Below are positions 16,104 through 24,978 of a DNA stretch of 64,000 bases, piece by piece. A program made the translations under genes and the position numbers. The notes below the pieces were generated by a model. It saw nothing but the letters and a program-made list of their open reading frames with translations, searched no databases and was not told the origin of the DNA. Every line of letters starts with the position of its first letter. Position 1 is the stretch's first letter. Origin of the DNA: Sanyastnella coralliicola (GTDB lineage Bacteria; Bacteroidota; Bacteroidia; Flavobacteriales_D; Sanyastnellaceae); the NCBI RefSeq assembly GCF_030845195.1, contig NZ_CP132543.1, positions 1,009,501 through 1,073,500 of the forward strand, in the 5' to 3' direction.

Positions 16104-17790
16104 ACAATTAGCACCAGGTCTTCAGAGCATTCTTGACCAGCTCATTTGTATTGCTCAAGGGCAAGACGATTGCCGTGTAGAGATAACAGGAGAGGATGAA
16201 ACGCTTGATGCAATTACCGTTGGGCTCAATATGCTCACCGAAGAATTGACCAAAAGAGATGAAAGCATTCGGGATCAGAATAGACTTTTTGAAACGATGC
16301 TTGAGGCGGTTGCGGAGAGCATTGTATTGGTTGAAACTGACGGTTTTACCTTGTTGGTTGCGAACCAAGCCTACGAGAAAAGATTTGACAAAAAAGTTGA
16401 TAATACGGCCACTGGAAGTGTGGAAGGACGCACTTTAATGGACGCGGCTAGGCTCGTAGGGTATCAAGAAGAAAAGATAAATTTCTTCAATGAATGGATT
16501 TTGGAAACCATTCGAACTAGGAAACGAATCAACCGACTTGAAGAAGATGAGTTTGAGTCTGGAATGCGTTATTTCAGTTCGTCTATCACACCAATTGTAG
16601 AAGGGGATCATGTCAAGTATTTGGCGTATGTATCTCGTGAAATCACAGAAGAAGTAGAAAGTTCTTTTAAGCTATCGATCTCTGAAAGTCGCTTGAAACA
16701 GGCCCAGCGCATTTCTAACGTCGGCCACTTCAACTTTTCGTTGCTCGATCAAAGCCTAAGCTGGTCAGATCAGTTAAAACGTATTTTTGAGTTACCTGAA
16801 GGGCAAGATCCTACTTATGAGTTCTTCTTGAAATCAATTGCGCCTGAGCATCAAGAGCTCATGAATAACGTCATTGGTAATGCCATTCAAAACGGGGAGA
16901 ACTTTGAGGTACCTCACCGCATGGTCACCCCAAGCGGTGAATCAAAATACTTGCTTTGCTCCGGTGAGGCTGTTCAAGAGAATGGACAAACCATCGCCAT
17001 CATGGGAGTTGCTCATGAGGTAACGAAGGATGTATTAGCTAAACAACGTATCGAACAACAAAAGATCGCGCTAGAAGAATCCAATAGAAAGCTCTCAACG
17101 GCGAATAACCGCCTGGAGGAGTTAGCCTATATCGCCTCGCACGATTTGAAAGCGCCACTTTTGAATTTCAACGCCTTGCTTGAAATGCTGGAAGGTCAAG
17201 AAGAACTTGGTGAGTTCAGCAAGACCTTGATTGCGAAAATGAAGCAGTCAGCAGGGGGGATGAATCAAACGATTCAAGGACTTAATACGGTGCTCGAGAA
17301 TTTCCAACAGCAAGAGGAAGCCGAAGTTTGTGATATCCCATCCATTATTGATCAAGTTCAGCTGTCGATCGGTAGCCTTATCGAGCGCGAGAGTGCACAG
17401 ATCAATGTTTCCGCGCTAGCGATAGAAAAAACACGATTCAACAAACAACGACTGGAAAGTATCGTGCAAAACCTCGTAGGCAATTCACTGAAGTACAGAC
17501 AAGAAGATTTAGCGCCTGCTATCAATATTTCAAGTTATACCAAAGATGATGAGGTGGTGCTGGAAGTAGCAGACAACGGCATCGGTATAGATCTCGAAAT
17601 CAATGGAGACCGGATGTTTGGCTTATTCAAACGTTTCCACACGCATGTGGAAGGAAGAGGAATAGGCTTACACATGATCAACAGCTTCGTAGCAGATGCC
17701 GGCGGACATATAGAAGTAGAAAGCGAAGTGAACAAAGGCACCACTTTTAAGGTACACTTAGGACCAGAATCAATTGCTCATGAAGCTTAG
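16087..17790 (+). CDS. cytoplasmic PAS-domain sensor histidine kinase
   Basis: 567 residues from the ATG at 16087 (another in-frame ATG lies at 16075). There are no membrane segments. Two PAS domains (about 65-190 and 200-325) are followed by a coiled coil, the phosphoacceptor box LAYIASHDLKAPLLNF and an HATPase domain: N box NLVGNSLKYRQ, G1 VADNGIGID, F box MFGLFKRFH and G2 GRGIGLHMI. Soluble location and PAS pair imply an internal redox, ligand or light cue; no cofactor residue is obvious. Overlaps the STAS-like gene and the response regulator gene on either side. Confidence 0.92.
   Translation: MNQSSEQLAPGLQSILDQLICIAQGQDDCRVEITGEDETLDAITVGLNMLTEELTKRDESIRDQNRLFETMLEAVAESIVLVETDGFTLLVANQAYEKRFDKKVDNTATGSVEGRTLMDAARLVGYQEEKINFFNEWILETIRTRKRINRLEEDEFESGMRYFSSSITPIVEGDHVKYLAYVSREITEEVESSFKLSISESRLKQAQRISNVGHFNFSLLDQSLSWSDQLKRIFELPEGQDPTYEFFLKSIAPEHQELMNNVIGNAIQNGENFEVPHRMVTPSGESKYLLCSGEAVQENGQTIAIMGVAHEVTKDVLAKQRIEQQKIALEESNRKLSTANNRLEELAYIASHDLKAPLLNFNALLEMLEGQEELGEFSKTLIAKMKQSAGGMNQTIQGLNTVLENFQQQEEAEVCDIPSIIDQVQLSIGSLIERESAQINVSALAIEKTRFNKQRLESIVQNLVGNSLKYRQEDLAPAINISSYTKDDEVVLEVADNGIGIDLEINGDRMFGLFKRFHTHVEGRGIGLHMINSFVADAGGHIEVESEVNKGTTFKVHLGPESIAHEA
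17409..17423 (+). repeat. iterated motif, copy 4
   Basis: 14/15 match with N = C, in the histidine kinase gene 16087, read as S-A-L-A. Confidence 0.75.
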
Positions 17791-18151
17791 AATACTCATT
17801 GTAGAAGACGACGAAGTCAGTGCATTCGTTTCAAAGACGGTAGTCGAGCAGTCAGGGTATTGCGATTCTCCTGTCATTGTTGACAATGGTCAAGCCGCAC
17901 TGGATTATCTCATTGCCAATGACGTTGATTTAATTCTATTGGATATCTCCATGCCTGTGCTTGATGGTTTCCAATTTATGGATTTGAAAAAGGCAAAATA
18001 TCCGAAGCTTGAAGTGCCCGTAGTGATGCTTTCTAGTTCTGACAGAGAACAAGAGCAAGTACGCATGAAAAGCTACCCGGAGATTTTGGACTACAGCATG
18101 AAGCCTTTGAAAAAAGACTTTCTGTCATCTGTGGTAAATCGCCTTAATTGA
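17780..18151 (+). CDS. single-domain response regulator
   Basis: 123 residues, a receiver domain only. Acidic pocket VEDDE (about residues 7-11), phosphoacceptor Asp in ILLDISMPVLDG (about residue 55), the conserved Ser in VVMLSSSD and Lys in YSMKPLKKD. With no output domain it probably acts by protein contact or in a relay. The ATG at 17780 overlaps the kinase stop by 11 bp. Its stop overlaps the convergent peroxiredoxin gene by 8 bp. Confidence 0.93.
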   Translation: MKLRILIVEDDEVSAFVSKTVVEQSGYCDSPVIVDNGQAALDYLIANDVDLILLDISMPVLDGFQFMDLKKAKYPKLEVPVVMLSSSDREQEQVRMKSYPEILDYSMKPLKKDFLSSVVNRLN

Positions 18152-18770
18152 TAGACTCCAGCGCTTTTAAGATATCGTTGACCGGTGGACGTTGGCGGTA
18201 ATCGTAATTGAAGTATCTCCACGTCACCTTCCCGCTTTTTGAAATCACGAATACCGCAGGTACAGGAAGTTGAACATCTTCTTGATTATTCACTTCTGCG
18301 AGATCTGTGCGAAGCATCACCTTGATCTTCTTGGTGTATCGCTTGGTGACTCTAAACAACAAATCGTAGTCGGTGAGAACACTACTTCCATCTGCCGAAA
18401 GCACGTTGAAGTTCAAATCGTTTTCAGCCATCATTGATTCAGCATATTCTCCAATTTCAGGAGTGACCGCAATCACTTGTGCACCAGCAGCTGAAATATG
18501 TGAAAGGCTATCATTCAATGCTGACATGTACTTGTTGCAGTACGGACACCACTCCCCTCGATAGAATACAAGAACGACTGGTCCTTCTTTAAGCTTTTCA
18601 GAAAGTGTTACTTCTTCCTTGCCATTCGAGAGTGTGAAATCTGGAGCGTAAGCCCCTGTAGCCAATCCCTCTGGAACAGTGTATAGGGTGTCAATACCAA
18701 CTGAATTCAAATCTTGTGAGTGAACGCTGAGCGTCAGAGCCAAGAAAAAGCTAAAGAACACGTATTTCAT
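18144..18770 (-). CDS. exported AhpC/TSA-type peroxiredoxin-like protein
   Basis: 208 residues with a signal peptide (1-18, SVHSQ) and a thioredoxin-fold AhpC/TSA domain. The active-site segment is VLVFYRGEWCPYCNKYM, a CxxC in the peroxiredoxin-like position. The strand AQVIAVTPEIGEYAE and the cis-proline region PVPAVFVISKSGKVTWRYF complete the fold. It probably reduces peroxides or disulfides in the periplasm. It lies directly downstream of the RprXY-like pair, 3 bp after the response regulator stop, so it may be read through from it. Confidence 0.85.
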   Translation of the reverse strand: MKYVFFSFFLALTLSVHSQDLNSVGIDTLYTVPEGLATGAYAPDFTLSNGKEEVTLSEKLKEGPVVLVFYRGEWCPYCNKYMSALNDSLSHISAAGAQVIAVTPEIGEYAESMMAENDLNFNVLSADGSSVLTDYDLLFRVTKRYTKKIKVMLRTDLAEVNNQEDVQLPVPAVFVISKSGKVTWRYFNYDYRQRPPVNDILKALESIN

Positions 18771-18773
18771 GTG

Positions 18774-19481
18774 TCAAATATCGTCACTTAAAAAGAGACG
18801 GTATCCTTCACTGTGGATGTTTTCAATCTGGATCCTTGGATCTTCATGCAGGTGTTTACGCAATCGTGCGATGTACACGTCCATGCTGCGCTTGGTGAAG
18901 TAGTTCTCTTCTCCCCAGATTTTATTTAGGGCCTCCGAACGAGAAGTTACTCCTCCTAGGTACTGATTGAGTAAGACAAATAACTCGTGCTCTTTCGGGG
19001 TGAGTCGAACTTCATTGTCACCGTGTTGAAGTCTTCTTCGTGTGGTGTCATAATGGAAGCTTCCGAGCTCAAACTCGCTAGGAGGGGCCTTTTCAGCCAC
19101 CTTTTCGTTCGTGCCTCCGCGCAACAAAGCTTTCACCTTCCAGAGCAAAAGTTCTGAATCAAAGGGCTTACAGAGGTAATCGTTGGCGCCAATTTGAAAG
19201 CCTTTGATTTGATCCTCTTTCATGTTTCTAGCGGTGAGGAAAATCAGCGGGACATGCGCATCTCGTTCACGGATATCTTCTGCCAATTCGAATCCATCTT
19301 TCTCAGGCATCATGACGTCAAGGATACATATGTCAAATTTCTCACGGCGAAAATGACTGAGGCCAACGTATCCGTTTTCGCACAGATCAACCTCATAACC
19401 AGCGAGTTCGAGATAATTCTTGAGTACGCTTCCAAAATTTGGCTCGTCTTCTACCAGCAATATTTTACCCGAGGTTGTCAT
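18774..19481 (-). CDS. OmpR-family response regulator, RprY-like
   Basis: 235 residues. Receiver domain with VEDEPNF (about 10-16), phosphoacceptor Asp in ICILDVMMPEKDG, Thr in FLTARN and Lys in CKPFD. The C-terminal winged helix (about 140-235) has the OmpR signature RLTPKEHELFVLLNQ and the recognition region FTKRSMDVYIARLRKHL. It pairs with the kinase 19478, sharing a 4-bp ATGA overlap. A likely target is the divergent gene at 21148. Confidence 0.93.
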   Translation of the reverse strand: MTTSGKILLVEDEPNFGSVLKNYLELAGYEVDLCENGYVGLSHFRREKFDICILDVMMPEKDGFELAEDIRERDAHVPLIFLTARNMKEDQIKGFQIGANDYLCKPFDSELLLWKVKALLRGGTNEKVAEKAPPSEFELGSFHYDTTRRRLQHGDNEVRLTPKEHELFVLLNQYLGGVTSRSEALNKIWGEENYFTKRSMDVYIARLRKHLHEDPRIQIENIHSEGYRLFLSDDI

Positions 19482-21019
19482 TTCGCTGGAAGTTGGATGG
19501 TTACAGTCGTTCCTTGATCTTTCAAACTCTCTAAATGAATGCTTCCTCGGTGTTTTTCAATGACACCTTTGGCGTAGCTCAAACCCAGTCCGAAGCCTTT
19601 TACGTCATGGCGATACCCGGTCGTTGCTCGATAGAAGGCGTCAAAGGCGTGTTCCTTGGTGTATTTATCCATACCGATACCATCATCGGCAATTTCTATG
19701 TTCACCCACTGTTGGTCTTGCTTTACATCGAAAATCACTTGAGGCGCCCCTTTTGAATACTTCTTCGCATTGTCTATGACATTCATAATCGCATTGCGTA
19801 GATGCATGGAATCCACTTTCAGGTTCAATGCTTCCAACTCAATTGCTGAGCCGTAGGTCGCCCCTTCAATTTGACTGAAAGTGAATCGACTTTGTTGGTC
19901 AATCTCTTCGATAAATGCCTTGAGGTCCACTTCTTCGAAGCTCATTTGAAGGTCATCATGCTCAGATTGTGCAGCTTCGAGAACGCGTTCTATCTGAAGT
20001 TGAAGCCGTTCATTCTCGGCCTTGATGATATCTGTAAGTTGATGAAGTTGGGCTTGATTTCCAATGACTTCCGGGTGACGAATACTGTCAGTAGCTAATG
20101 ATATCGTTGCCAAAGGTGTCTTGAATTCGTGCGTCATGTTATTCACGAAATCGCTTTTCATCCGCGATAGTCGTTTCTGACGTAGAATGGTTCGAACCGC
20201 AAAGACCATGGTCAAACAAAGGACTAGCAAGAGGGCTACGGAAAAGAGCAGAAGTCCTGTCATTCTCGACCAGAGGAGGCTTGAGTGGCCTGATACAGAT
20301 AGTTCGAGTTCATAAGGCAGCGGACGTAAAGATGAGGTGTAGAGCGGAACAGTGGTAGAAGCGGAGGCATCAGCCAAGAGGTCTTTAGTGAGCACCGTAT
20401 CTTTCTGTTCAACTTGAGTGATGTGGTATCCGTGGTCAAGCTCTAATCCTGCATTCGAAAGCTCCTCGGCAATCAGTTCGCTGGTAGCTGCTGAGTCAAA
20501 GAGCATTTCAAATGGAGTAAAAGAGTTCATCTCTTCTTCAATAAGCTCAATGACGATGTTGCTAAACGCGGAACTATGCTCTTCATCGATGAAGGCATAG
20601 GTAGTGTCTTTCAAGACCTGACGGTATTCATTGACTTCCGTGATCTGAACGCCATCTTGGATGTAATTGATGGAACGAAACTGATCACCATCACCAGATG
20701 AAATGACGGTAACCTCCATGTTCTGAGAATCGGGGAGTTGCCAGATCATTGAATCGCTCACAAAAACCATTTCTTGATCAGAACTGGCCTCATGAATCAT
20801 GTATCGAATTTCACTTCGGGTTTCCTCAGAAACCAGCTGTTCCACCCGCAAGCGATCCATCTTGTGTGAAATCTCTTGGGCAAGTTCATCAAGCTGTTTT
20901 TTGAAACCTGATTCTTCGACTTGCCAAGCATTATAAAGCCAATAAGCCTGCATACCCGCGATGCTTAATATCGAGAGTACCATGGCGGTAATAAGGAGTC
21001 TGAATTTTAGTTGGCTCAC
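19478..21019 (-). CDS. membrane sensor histidine kinase, RprX-like
   Basis: 513 residues. Two membrane helices (about 6-26 and 252-277) enclose a roughly 225-residue periplasmic sensor rich in acidic residues. After the second helix come the phosphoacceptor box NNMTHEFKTPLATISLA, N box IMNVIDNAKKYSKG, G1 IADDGIGMD and G2 GFGLGLSYAKGV. The start used is a GTG at 21019, just 4 nt past the -7 element TATCTTTG; the next in-frame ATG is 12 codons later and would cut into the first helix. Works with the OmpR-type regulator 18774. Confidence 0.92.
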   Translation of the reverse strand: MSQLKFRLLITAMVLSILSIAGMQAYWLYNAWQVEESGFKKQLDELAQEISHKMDRLRVEQLVSEETRSEIRYMIHEASSDQEMVFVSDSMIWQLPDSQNMEVTVISSGDGDQFRSINYIQDGVQITEVNEYRQVLKDTTYAFIDEEHSSAFSNIVIELIEEEMNSFTPFEMLFDSAATSELIAEELSNAGLELDHGYHITQVEQKDTVLTKDLLADASASTTVPLYTSSLRPLPYELELSVSGHSSLLWSRMTGLLLFSVALLLVLCLTMVFAVRTILRQKRLSRMKSDFVNNMTHEFKTPLATISLATDSIRHPEVIGNQAQLHQLTDIIKAENERLQLQIERVLEAAQSEHDDLQMSFEEVDLKAFIEEIDQQSRFTFSQIEGATYGSAIELEALNLKVDSMHLRNAIMNVIDNAKKYSKGAPQVIFDVKQDQQWVNIEIADDGIGMDKYTKEHAFDAFYRATTGYRHDVKGFGLGLSYAKGVIEKHRGSIHLESLKDQGTTVTIQLPAK

Positions 21020-21023
21020 AAGA

Positions 21024-21031
21024 CAAAGATA
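21024..21031 (-). promoter_or_regulatory. -7 promoter element of the RprXY-like operon
   Basis: TATCTTTG on the minus strand, an exact consensus match, 4 nt before the GTG start codon at 21019. It supports that GTG as a leaderless start. Confidence 0.6.
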
Positions 21032-21117
21032 CCGCTAGAATAGGGTGTTTTCGTGACTTTAACCTTTCTTTAACCCTCGTTAGCAGCCTTTTAACCCATC
21101 TTCGTTCAACGAGCACG

Positions 21118-21125
21118 TAGGTTTG
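21118..21125 (+). promoter_or_regulatory. -7 promoter element of gene 21148
   Basis: TAGGTTTG, an exact TAnnTTTG match, 22 nt before the ATG at 21148, in the spacer shared with the divergent two-component operon. Confidence 0.55.
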
Positions 21126-21147
21126 CTCAGAACAAAATCACAAGACA

Positions 21148-22278
21148 ATGAAAAGACTTACAGCATTTTTGACAGCCCTTACACTCACAGCAGCTGCATG
21201 GGCTAATAACACGGATGGGGATCCGGTTCGTTACAGCGTGGTTCATATGAACGGCCTACAAGTTACAGTGCTTGATACTACGCTCGCTAGCGCGGAAGAC
21301 CTCACAGTAGAGCAGTTCCTAGAAATGCACGGAATTTCAGCTGAGAATGCTGAAATCATCAACTTGAATGAAGTCGAAGGTATGGAAACACGCGAACTTG
21401 ATGGAAACATCTGGATGATGAGTTCGCCAAACTGTGCAGATGTCAAGATGGAACGTCAATGCATGAAAGCCGGCCCGAATCAAGTGCGCATCATTGGTGA
21501 ACCTGGAGAAGGTGAAGAAATGACGATCACTACCGAAGAAGTTGACGGCGAGATCATCATCAAAAAGGAAATCGTCAATGAAAACGGTGAAGTAGAGGTT
21601 ACTGAGGAAATCATCAACCTGGAAGACCTCGAAAACAATGCGATTCACCAAGCAGAAATGCAGATCATCATTCTCGAAGATGAAGACATCGAAGGTGAGA
21701 ATGAAATCGTTATCGAGGATGTGGAAATGAACATCCAAATCGAAACTACCATTGACGAAGAAGGCAATGAAAACACCATCATCATCGTGAATGGGGAGGA
21801 AGTCTCCGAAGAGGAATTCGAGAACATGGATATTGAAATCATGCAAATCGATGACCTTCCTGAAGGAGAAGAAGCGATCTTCATCTACGAAGTTTCTGAA
21901 GAGTTCGAAGGCACGCCAGAAGAGGTGAACAGCTTCGTCTTCGACCAAGAACGCACCATCGTATTGGTATCGAATGTTGATGAGCCTGAAGCTCGCAGCG
22001 CTGAGGTTAAACCAACGGCATCTTCAGTTACAGATTTGAAGTTCATGCCAAATCCGAACAACGGTCAATTCACGCTGCAGTTTGGACTAGAAGACAAGGC
22101 AAAAACGACCATTGAGATTCACGATATGAACGGACGTGTAGTCTACCAAGAAAACCTAGGACGTTTCGAGGGTGAGTACCGTAACAATATCGATATCTCA
22201 GGAGAAGGATCAGGAGTATATATTCTGACTGTCACACACGGCAAAGAGCGTGTTGTTGAGCGAATGATCGTTCAATAA
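21148..22278 (+). CDS. highly acidic T9SS-sorted secreted protein
   Basis: 376 residues. Signal peptide (1-19, AAAWA). Residues 100-270 are extremely rich in Glu, Asp, Ile and Val, in alternating polar/hydrophobic strings (for example EIVIEDVEMNIQIETT and TIIIVNGEEVSEEEF). This suggests stacked beta strands or a Ca2+-binding surface rather than a classical globular enzyme. The last 80 residues are a type A T9SS tail (LKFMPNPNNGQFTL, IEIHDMNGRVVY, GVYILTVTHG, ERMIVQ). It is divergent from the RprXY-like pair across a 128-bp spacer, so it is probably their regulon member. No enzymatic motif seen. Confidence 0.8.
   Translation: MKRLTAFLTALTLTAAAWANNTDGDPVRYSVVHMNGLQVTVLDTTLASAEDLTVEQFLEMHGISAENAEIINLNEVEGMETRELDGNIWMMSSPNCADVKMERQCMKAGPNQVRIIGEPGEGEEMTITTEEVDGEIIIKKEIVNENGEVEVTEEIINLEDLENNAIHQAEMQIIILEDEDIEGENEIVIEDVEMNIQIETTIDEEGNENTIIIVNGEEVSEEEFENMDIEIMQIDDLPEGEEAIFIYEVSEEFEGTPEEVNSFVFDQERTIVLVSNVDEPEARSAEVKPTASSVTDLKFMPNPNNGQFTLQFGLEDKAKTTIEIHDMNGRVVYQENLGRFEGEYRNNIDISGEGSGVYILTVTHGKERVVERMIVQ
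21283..21297 (-). repeat. iterated motif, copy 5
   Basis: 14/15 match with N = C, in the acidic T9SS gene 21148, read as L-A-S-A-E. Confidence 0.75.
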
Positions 22279-22296
22279 GACCAAATGCTACTCAAG

Positions 22297-22327
22297 AAAA
22301 CGCTGAGCCTTCGGGTTCAGCGTTTTT
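22297..22327. terminator. rho-independent terminator shared by 21148 and 22327
   Basis: Stem ACGCTGAGCC / GGTTCAGCGT (one G-T pair) with a TTCG tetraloop, flanked by A and T runs. The T run overlaps the stop codon of the convergent gene. Confidence 0.85.
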
Positions 22328-23565
22328 TATTTCAGGTAGATTTTCTCTGAGATGATTTGATTGTTCTCGCTATCGCGGAATCGGACGATGTATATCCCAG
22401 GGCGCATTCCTTGCAGCAACACACGTTGCCCGTAAGGAAGGTTGAAATTCCCCACGAGTGAACCAAGGGCTGAGTACACTTCAATATTACCGTTTCCAAT
22501 ATTCCCTTCAATCCAAAGTTCTTGCTGATTCCACTTGATGGAAGCTGCAGGGAGAGAAGCAATTTCAGGTTGTCCTAGGGTAAGGTCTAGATCAATATCC
22601 ATCACCACAGGCAAGTGATCACTCATGTAGTACATCGCCAGCAAAATACCGTACGGAACCTCGTTGTTTTCGTCGCACTGCGTGATGTTGAGGTTGTAGC
22701 AGTCACCGTTATTCCCAAGTGCCTTGTACGAGTCAATGTCTACACGCACCGGGGAAGAAGGATCTTTCATATTCGAACTACACAGGATAAAATCGAATCG
22801 GTCATCCAAACCGCCGCCCGCGCCGTCTCCATAGATTTCGGATACACGTGTGCTCTGTGTCAAGATTTCCTTGAAAGGATACGAAGAAGAGGTCCATGAA
22901 CCCGGCGCATCAATAGGGTCTTCCATGACAATAGCATTGTCATTGGCTAGGATTTCCTGGTAAGCCGGTTCATTGGAACTGTAAACATTAAAGTCACCTC
23001 CGAAGAGTACATAGCTATCACTTGGAATATTCGCGAGTTCGGCGGTAAACACTTCCGCTGATTCAAGGCGAAGTTGCTCGTTGTTATCCCCTTGACTAGA
23101 CTTCAAGTGGGTGACAAAAACATACATGTAGGTGGTATCCGCACCCATGGCTAGTTCTTGGTCTTGGAAGAACAGTTTGTAGATATTGATGTCACGGACT
23201 GGCGTAATTTTCAATCGCTCTTCGGCTAAGCCGAACACATCGGTGTTGTAGATCAACCCTTGTTGCAACGGCCAACTTGTACCTTGGTTAGATTGCTGTG
23301 AAACGTATTCCGCGCTAGCGAAAGAACCAGGAACATCAGCGAAAGACTCTTCGAGAATCATTTGAAGGCCGAGTTCTGACTTCAATTCTTGAATAAGCAA
23401 TAGATCAGGCTCAACGTATTCTACGATCTTCTTGAGGGTGTCTTCACGATCAGGCATGAATCCTTGAGGGAAATTCAACACGTTGTAGCACATGACACGA
23501 ACATCACTCTGAGCCACGCTAGACAGGGAACTCAGGAGCAAACAAATGAATAGCAGTCTTCGCAT
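22327..23565 (-). CDS. T9SS-sorted endonuclease/exonuclease/phosphatase protein
   Basis: 412 residues from the ATG at 23565. Signal peptide (ending SSVAQ). An endonuclease/exonuclease/phosphatase (DNase I-like) domain spans about 25-325: VMCYNVLNFPQG, the Glu of LLLIQELKS, the GGDFNVY motif and SDHLPVVMDI supply the family's Asn, Glu, Asp and His ligands. The last 75 residues are a T9SS-type tail (GNIEVYSALGSLVGNF, GIYIVRFRD, EKIYLK). Extracellular DNA or phosphoester cleavage, for example phosphorus scavenging, is inferred. The promoter element TAACTTCG lies 5 nt before the start. Confidence 0.87.
   Translation of the reverse strand: MRRLLFICLLLSSLSSVAQSDVRVMCYNVLNFPQGFMPDREDTLKKIVEYVEPDLLLIQELKSELGLQMILEESFADVPGSFASAEYVSQQSNQGTSWPLQQGLIYNTDVFGLAEERLKITPVRDINIYKLFFQDQELAMGADTTYMYVFVTHLKSSQGDNNEQLRLESAEVFTAELANIPSDSYVLFGGDFNVYSSNEPAYQEILANDNAIVMEDPIDAPGSWTSSSYPFKEILTQSTRVSEIYGDGAGGGLDDRFDFILCSSNMKDPSSPVRVDIDSYKALGNNGDCYNLNITQCDENNEVPYGILLAMYYMSDHLPVVMDIDLDLTLGQPEIASLPAASIKWNQQELWIEGNIGNGNIEVYSALGSLVGNFNLPYGQRVLLQGMRPGIYIVRFRDSENNQIISEKIYLK
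22366..22380 (-). repeat. iterated motif, copy 6
   Basis: 14/15 match with N = A, in the T9SS nuclease gene 22327, read as F-R-D-S. Confidence 0.75.
23308..23322 (+). repeat. iterated motif, copy 7
   Basis: Perfect 15/15 with N = C, in the same nuclease gene but in the opposite orientation to copy 6, read as F-A-S-A-E. Confidence 0.8.
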
Positions 23566-23570
23566 GAGCG

Positions 23571-23578
23571 CGAAGTTA
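23571..23578 (-). promoter_or_regulatory. -7-like element of gene 22327
   Basis: TAACTTCG on the minus strand, 5 nt before the ATG at 23565 and overlapping the stop codon of the upstream hydrolase gene. Confidence 0.35.
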
Positions 23579-24796
23579 CTGCTCATTCAGCAATTCTGTA
23601 TCAATGGTAATTTCGTTGAGAAGGGTACGATGCACAGGGCAACGACTTGCAATCTCCTTTAAACGAGCACGTTGCTTCTCATCGAGTGGCCCTTGAAGTT
23701 CAATCTCCTTTTTAAAATTGTCGACAAATTTTTTGCTGTCGGGCTCGCAATCTTCAAAATGCTGGCGTTCGTGGTGAACGTGAACCACAGCTTCTTCAAG
23801 CGGCCATCCTTTGCGTTGGGCGTACATTTTCATGGTCATCGCACTGCAAGTCGCCAGACTCGCTGAGAGAAGGTCATACGGCGTCGGTCCGAGATCTTCA
23901 CCACCAACAGATTTAGGTTCATCAGCCAACAAAGCATGTCTTCCAGCAATGACGTCGGTCAGGAACCCAGGTTCATTGTCAACGCGCGCTGCTGCTTGAA
24001 GGTGACTATCCAATTCATCTTCTTGTTCTGGCTCTAGATCAAGATATCTACTCACCCAGGAAGCGATGGCTTGACCCACATAACGAGCGTCTTGCGACTT
24101 CGAGAGAAGGTGGTCTGCACCATCAAGCGAAATAAAACTCTTAGGGTGATGTGCTGCCGTATAGATCTGAGCTGCATTTTCGATGCCTACCGTTAAATCT
24201 TGCGGACTATGGAAGATCAACAGCGGCTTACGCAGTGATGAAATACGTTCAGCGAGGTTGTATTGCTCGAGGTCATCTACAAACTGCTTCTTGAGCTCAA
24301 ATGGACGTCCACCGATATTAACGGTGGCATGTCCTTTCTCTACTAGCTCTTCCCTCTTATCACCAATCAAATGAGTCACATGGACCGGTTCAGCTGGTGC
24401 GCCAATGGTTACCACGGCTTGAACACTCTCAATCGAATGCGCCGCGCAAAGCACAGCAGCACCACCTAGTGAATGACCTATGAGTAGGGAAGGAGCTTGA
24501 ATCATTTCTTCCATGAATTCAGCCGCCGTTATGAGGTCTTGCACATTCGAAGAAAAGCCTGTGTCTGAGAAATCTCCTTCGCTTTGTCCCAAGCCTGTAA
24601 AATCGAATCGTAAAACAGCCAAACCGTCCTGATTCAAACCGCGTGCAATATTTCTGACTGCCTTTAAATCTTTCGAACAGGTAAAACAGTGAGCAAAAAG
24701 GGCACATGCAAGCGGCTTTCCGTTGGCTGGCATATCGAGTCGAGCACTGAGCTGTTCTCCGTCTTTATTGGTGAAGGTGAGCTGTTTAGAGCGCAT
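23576..24796 (-). CDS. alpha/beta hydrolase fused to OsmC domain
   Basis: 406 residues from the ATG at 24796. Residues 1-250 form an alpha/beta hydrolase with an FAHCFTCSKDL oxyanion region, the nucleophile elbow IGHSLGGAAVL (Ser), and the histidine in DGADHLLS. Residues 265-406 are an OsmC-like domain with the peroxidatic-type cysteines in LATCSAMTMKMYA and SRCPVHRTL. This fusion is a known family annotated as bifunctional alpha/beta hydrolase/OsmC; OsmC proteins reduce organic hydroperoxides. The fusion suggests hydrolysis and detoxification of a peroxidised ester. Single-gene unit. Confidence 0.9.
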   Translation of the reverse strand: MRSKQLTFTNKDGEQLSARLDMPANGKPLACALFAHCFTCSKDLKAVRNIARGLNQDGLAVLRFDFTGLGQSEGDFSDTGFSSNVQDLITAAEFMEEMIQAPSLLIGHSLGGAAVLCAAHSIESVQAVVTIGAPAEPVHVTHLIGDKREELVEKGHATVNIGGRPFELKKQFVDDLEQYNLAERISSLRKPLLIFHSPQDLTVGIENAAQIYTAAHHPKSFISLDGADHLLSKSQDARYVGQAIASWVSRYLDLEPEQEDELDSHLQAAARVDNEPGFLTDVIAGRHALLADEPKSVGGEDLGPTPYDLLSASLATCSAMTMKMYAQRKGWPLEEAVVHVHHERQHFEDCEPDSKKFVDNFKKEIELQGPLDEKQRARLKEIASRCPVHRTLLNEITIDTELLNEQ

Positions 24797-24978
24797 GGTG
24801 AAATGTTTTTTCAAAGGTCTTGACCAAATGAGTTCTAACGATCATGAGATCATCACAATTCTGTCAAAACGACTTATTTAATGTCTATAGTCGAAAAAAA
24901 AGTGGCTCGAATCATTTGATAACTCAACAATTCTAGCATTTTTGTCGAAGATTAGTAACAAACCAAAACCAACTCAAC

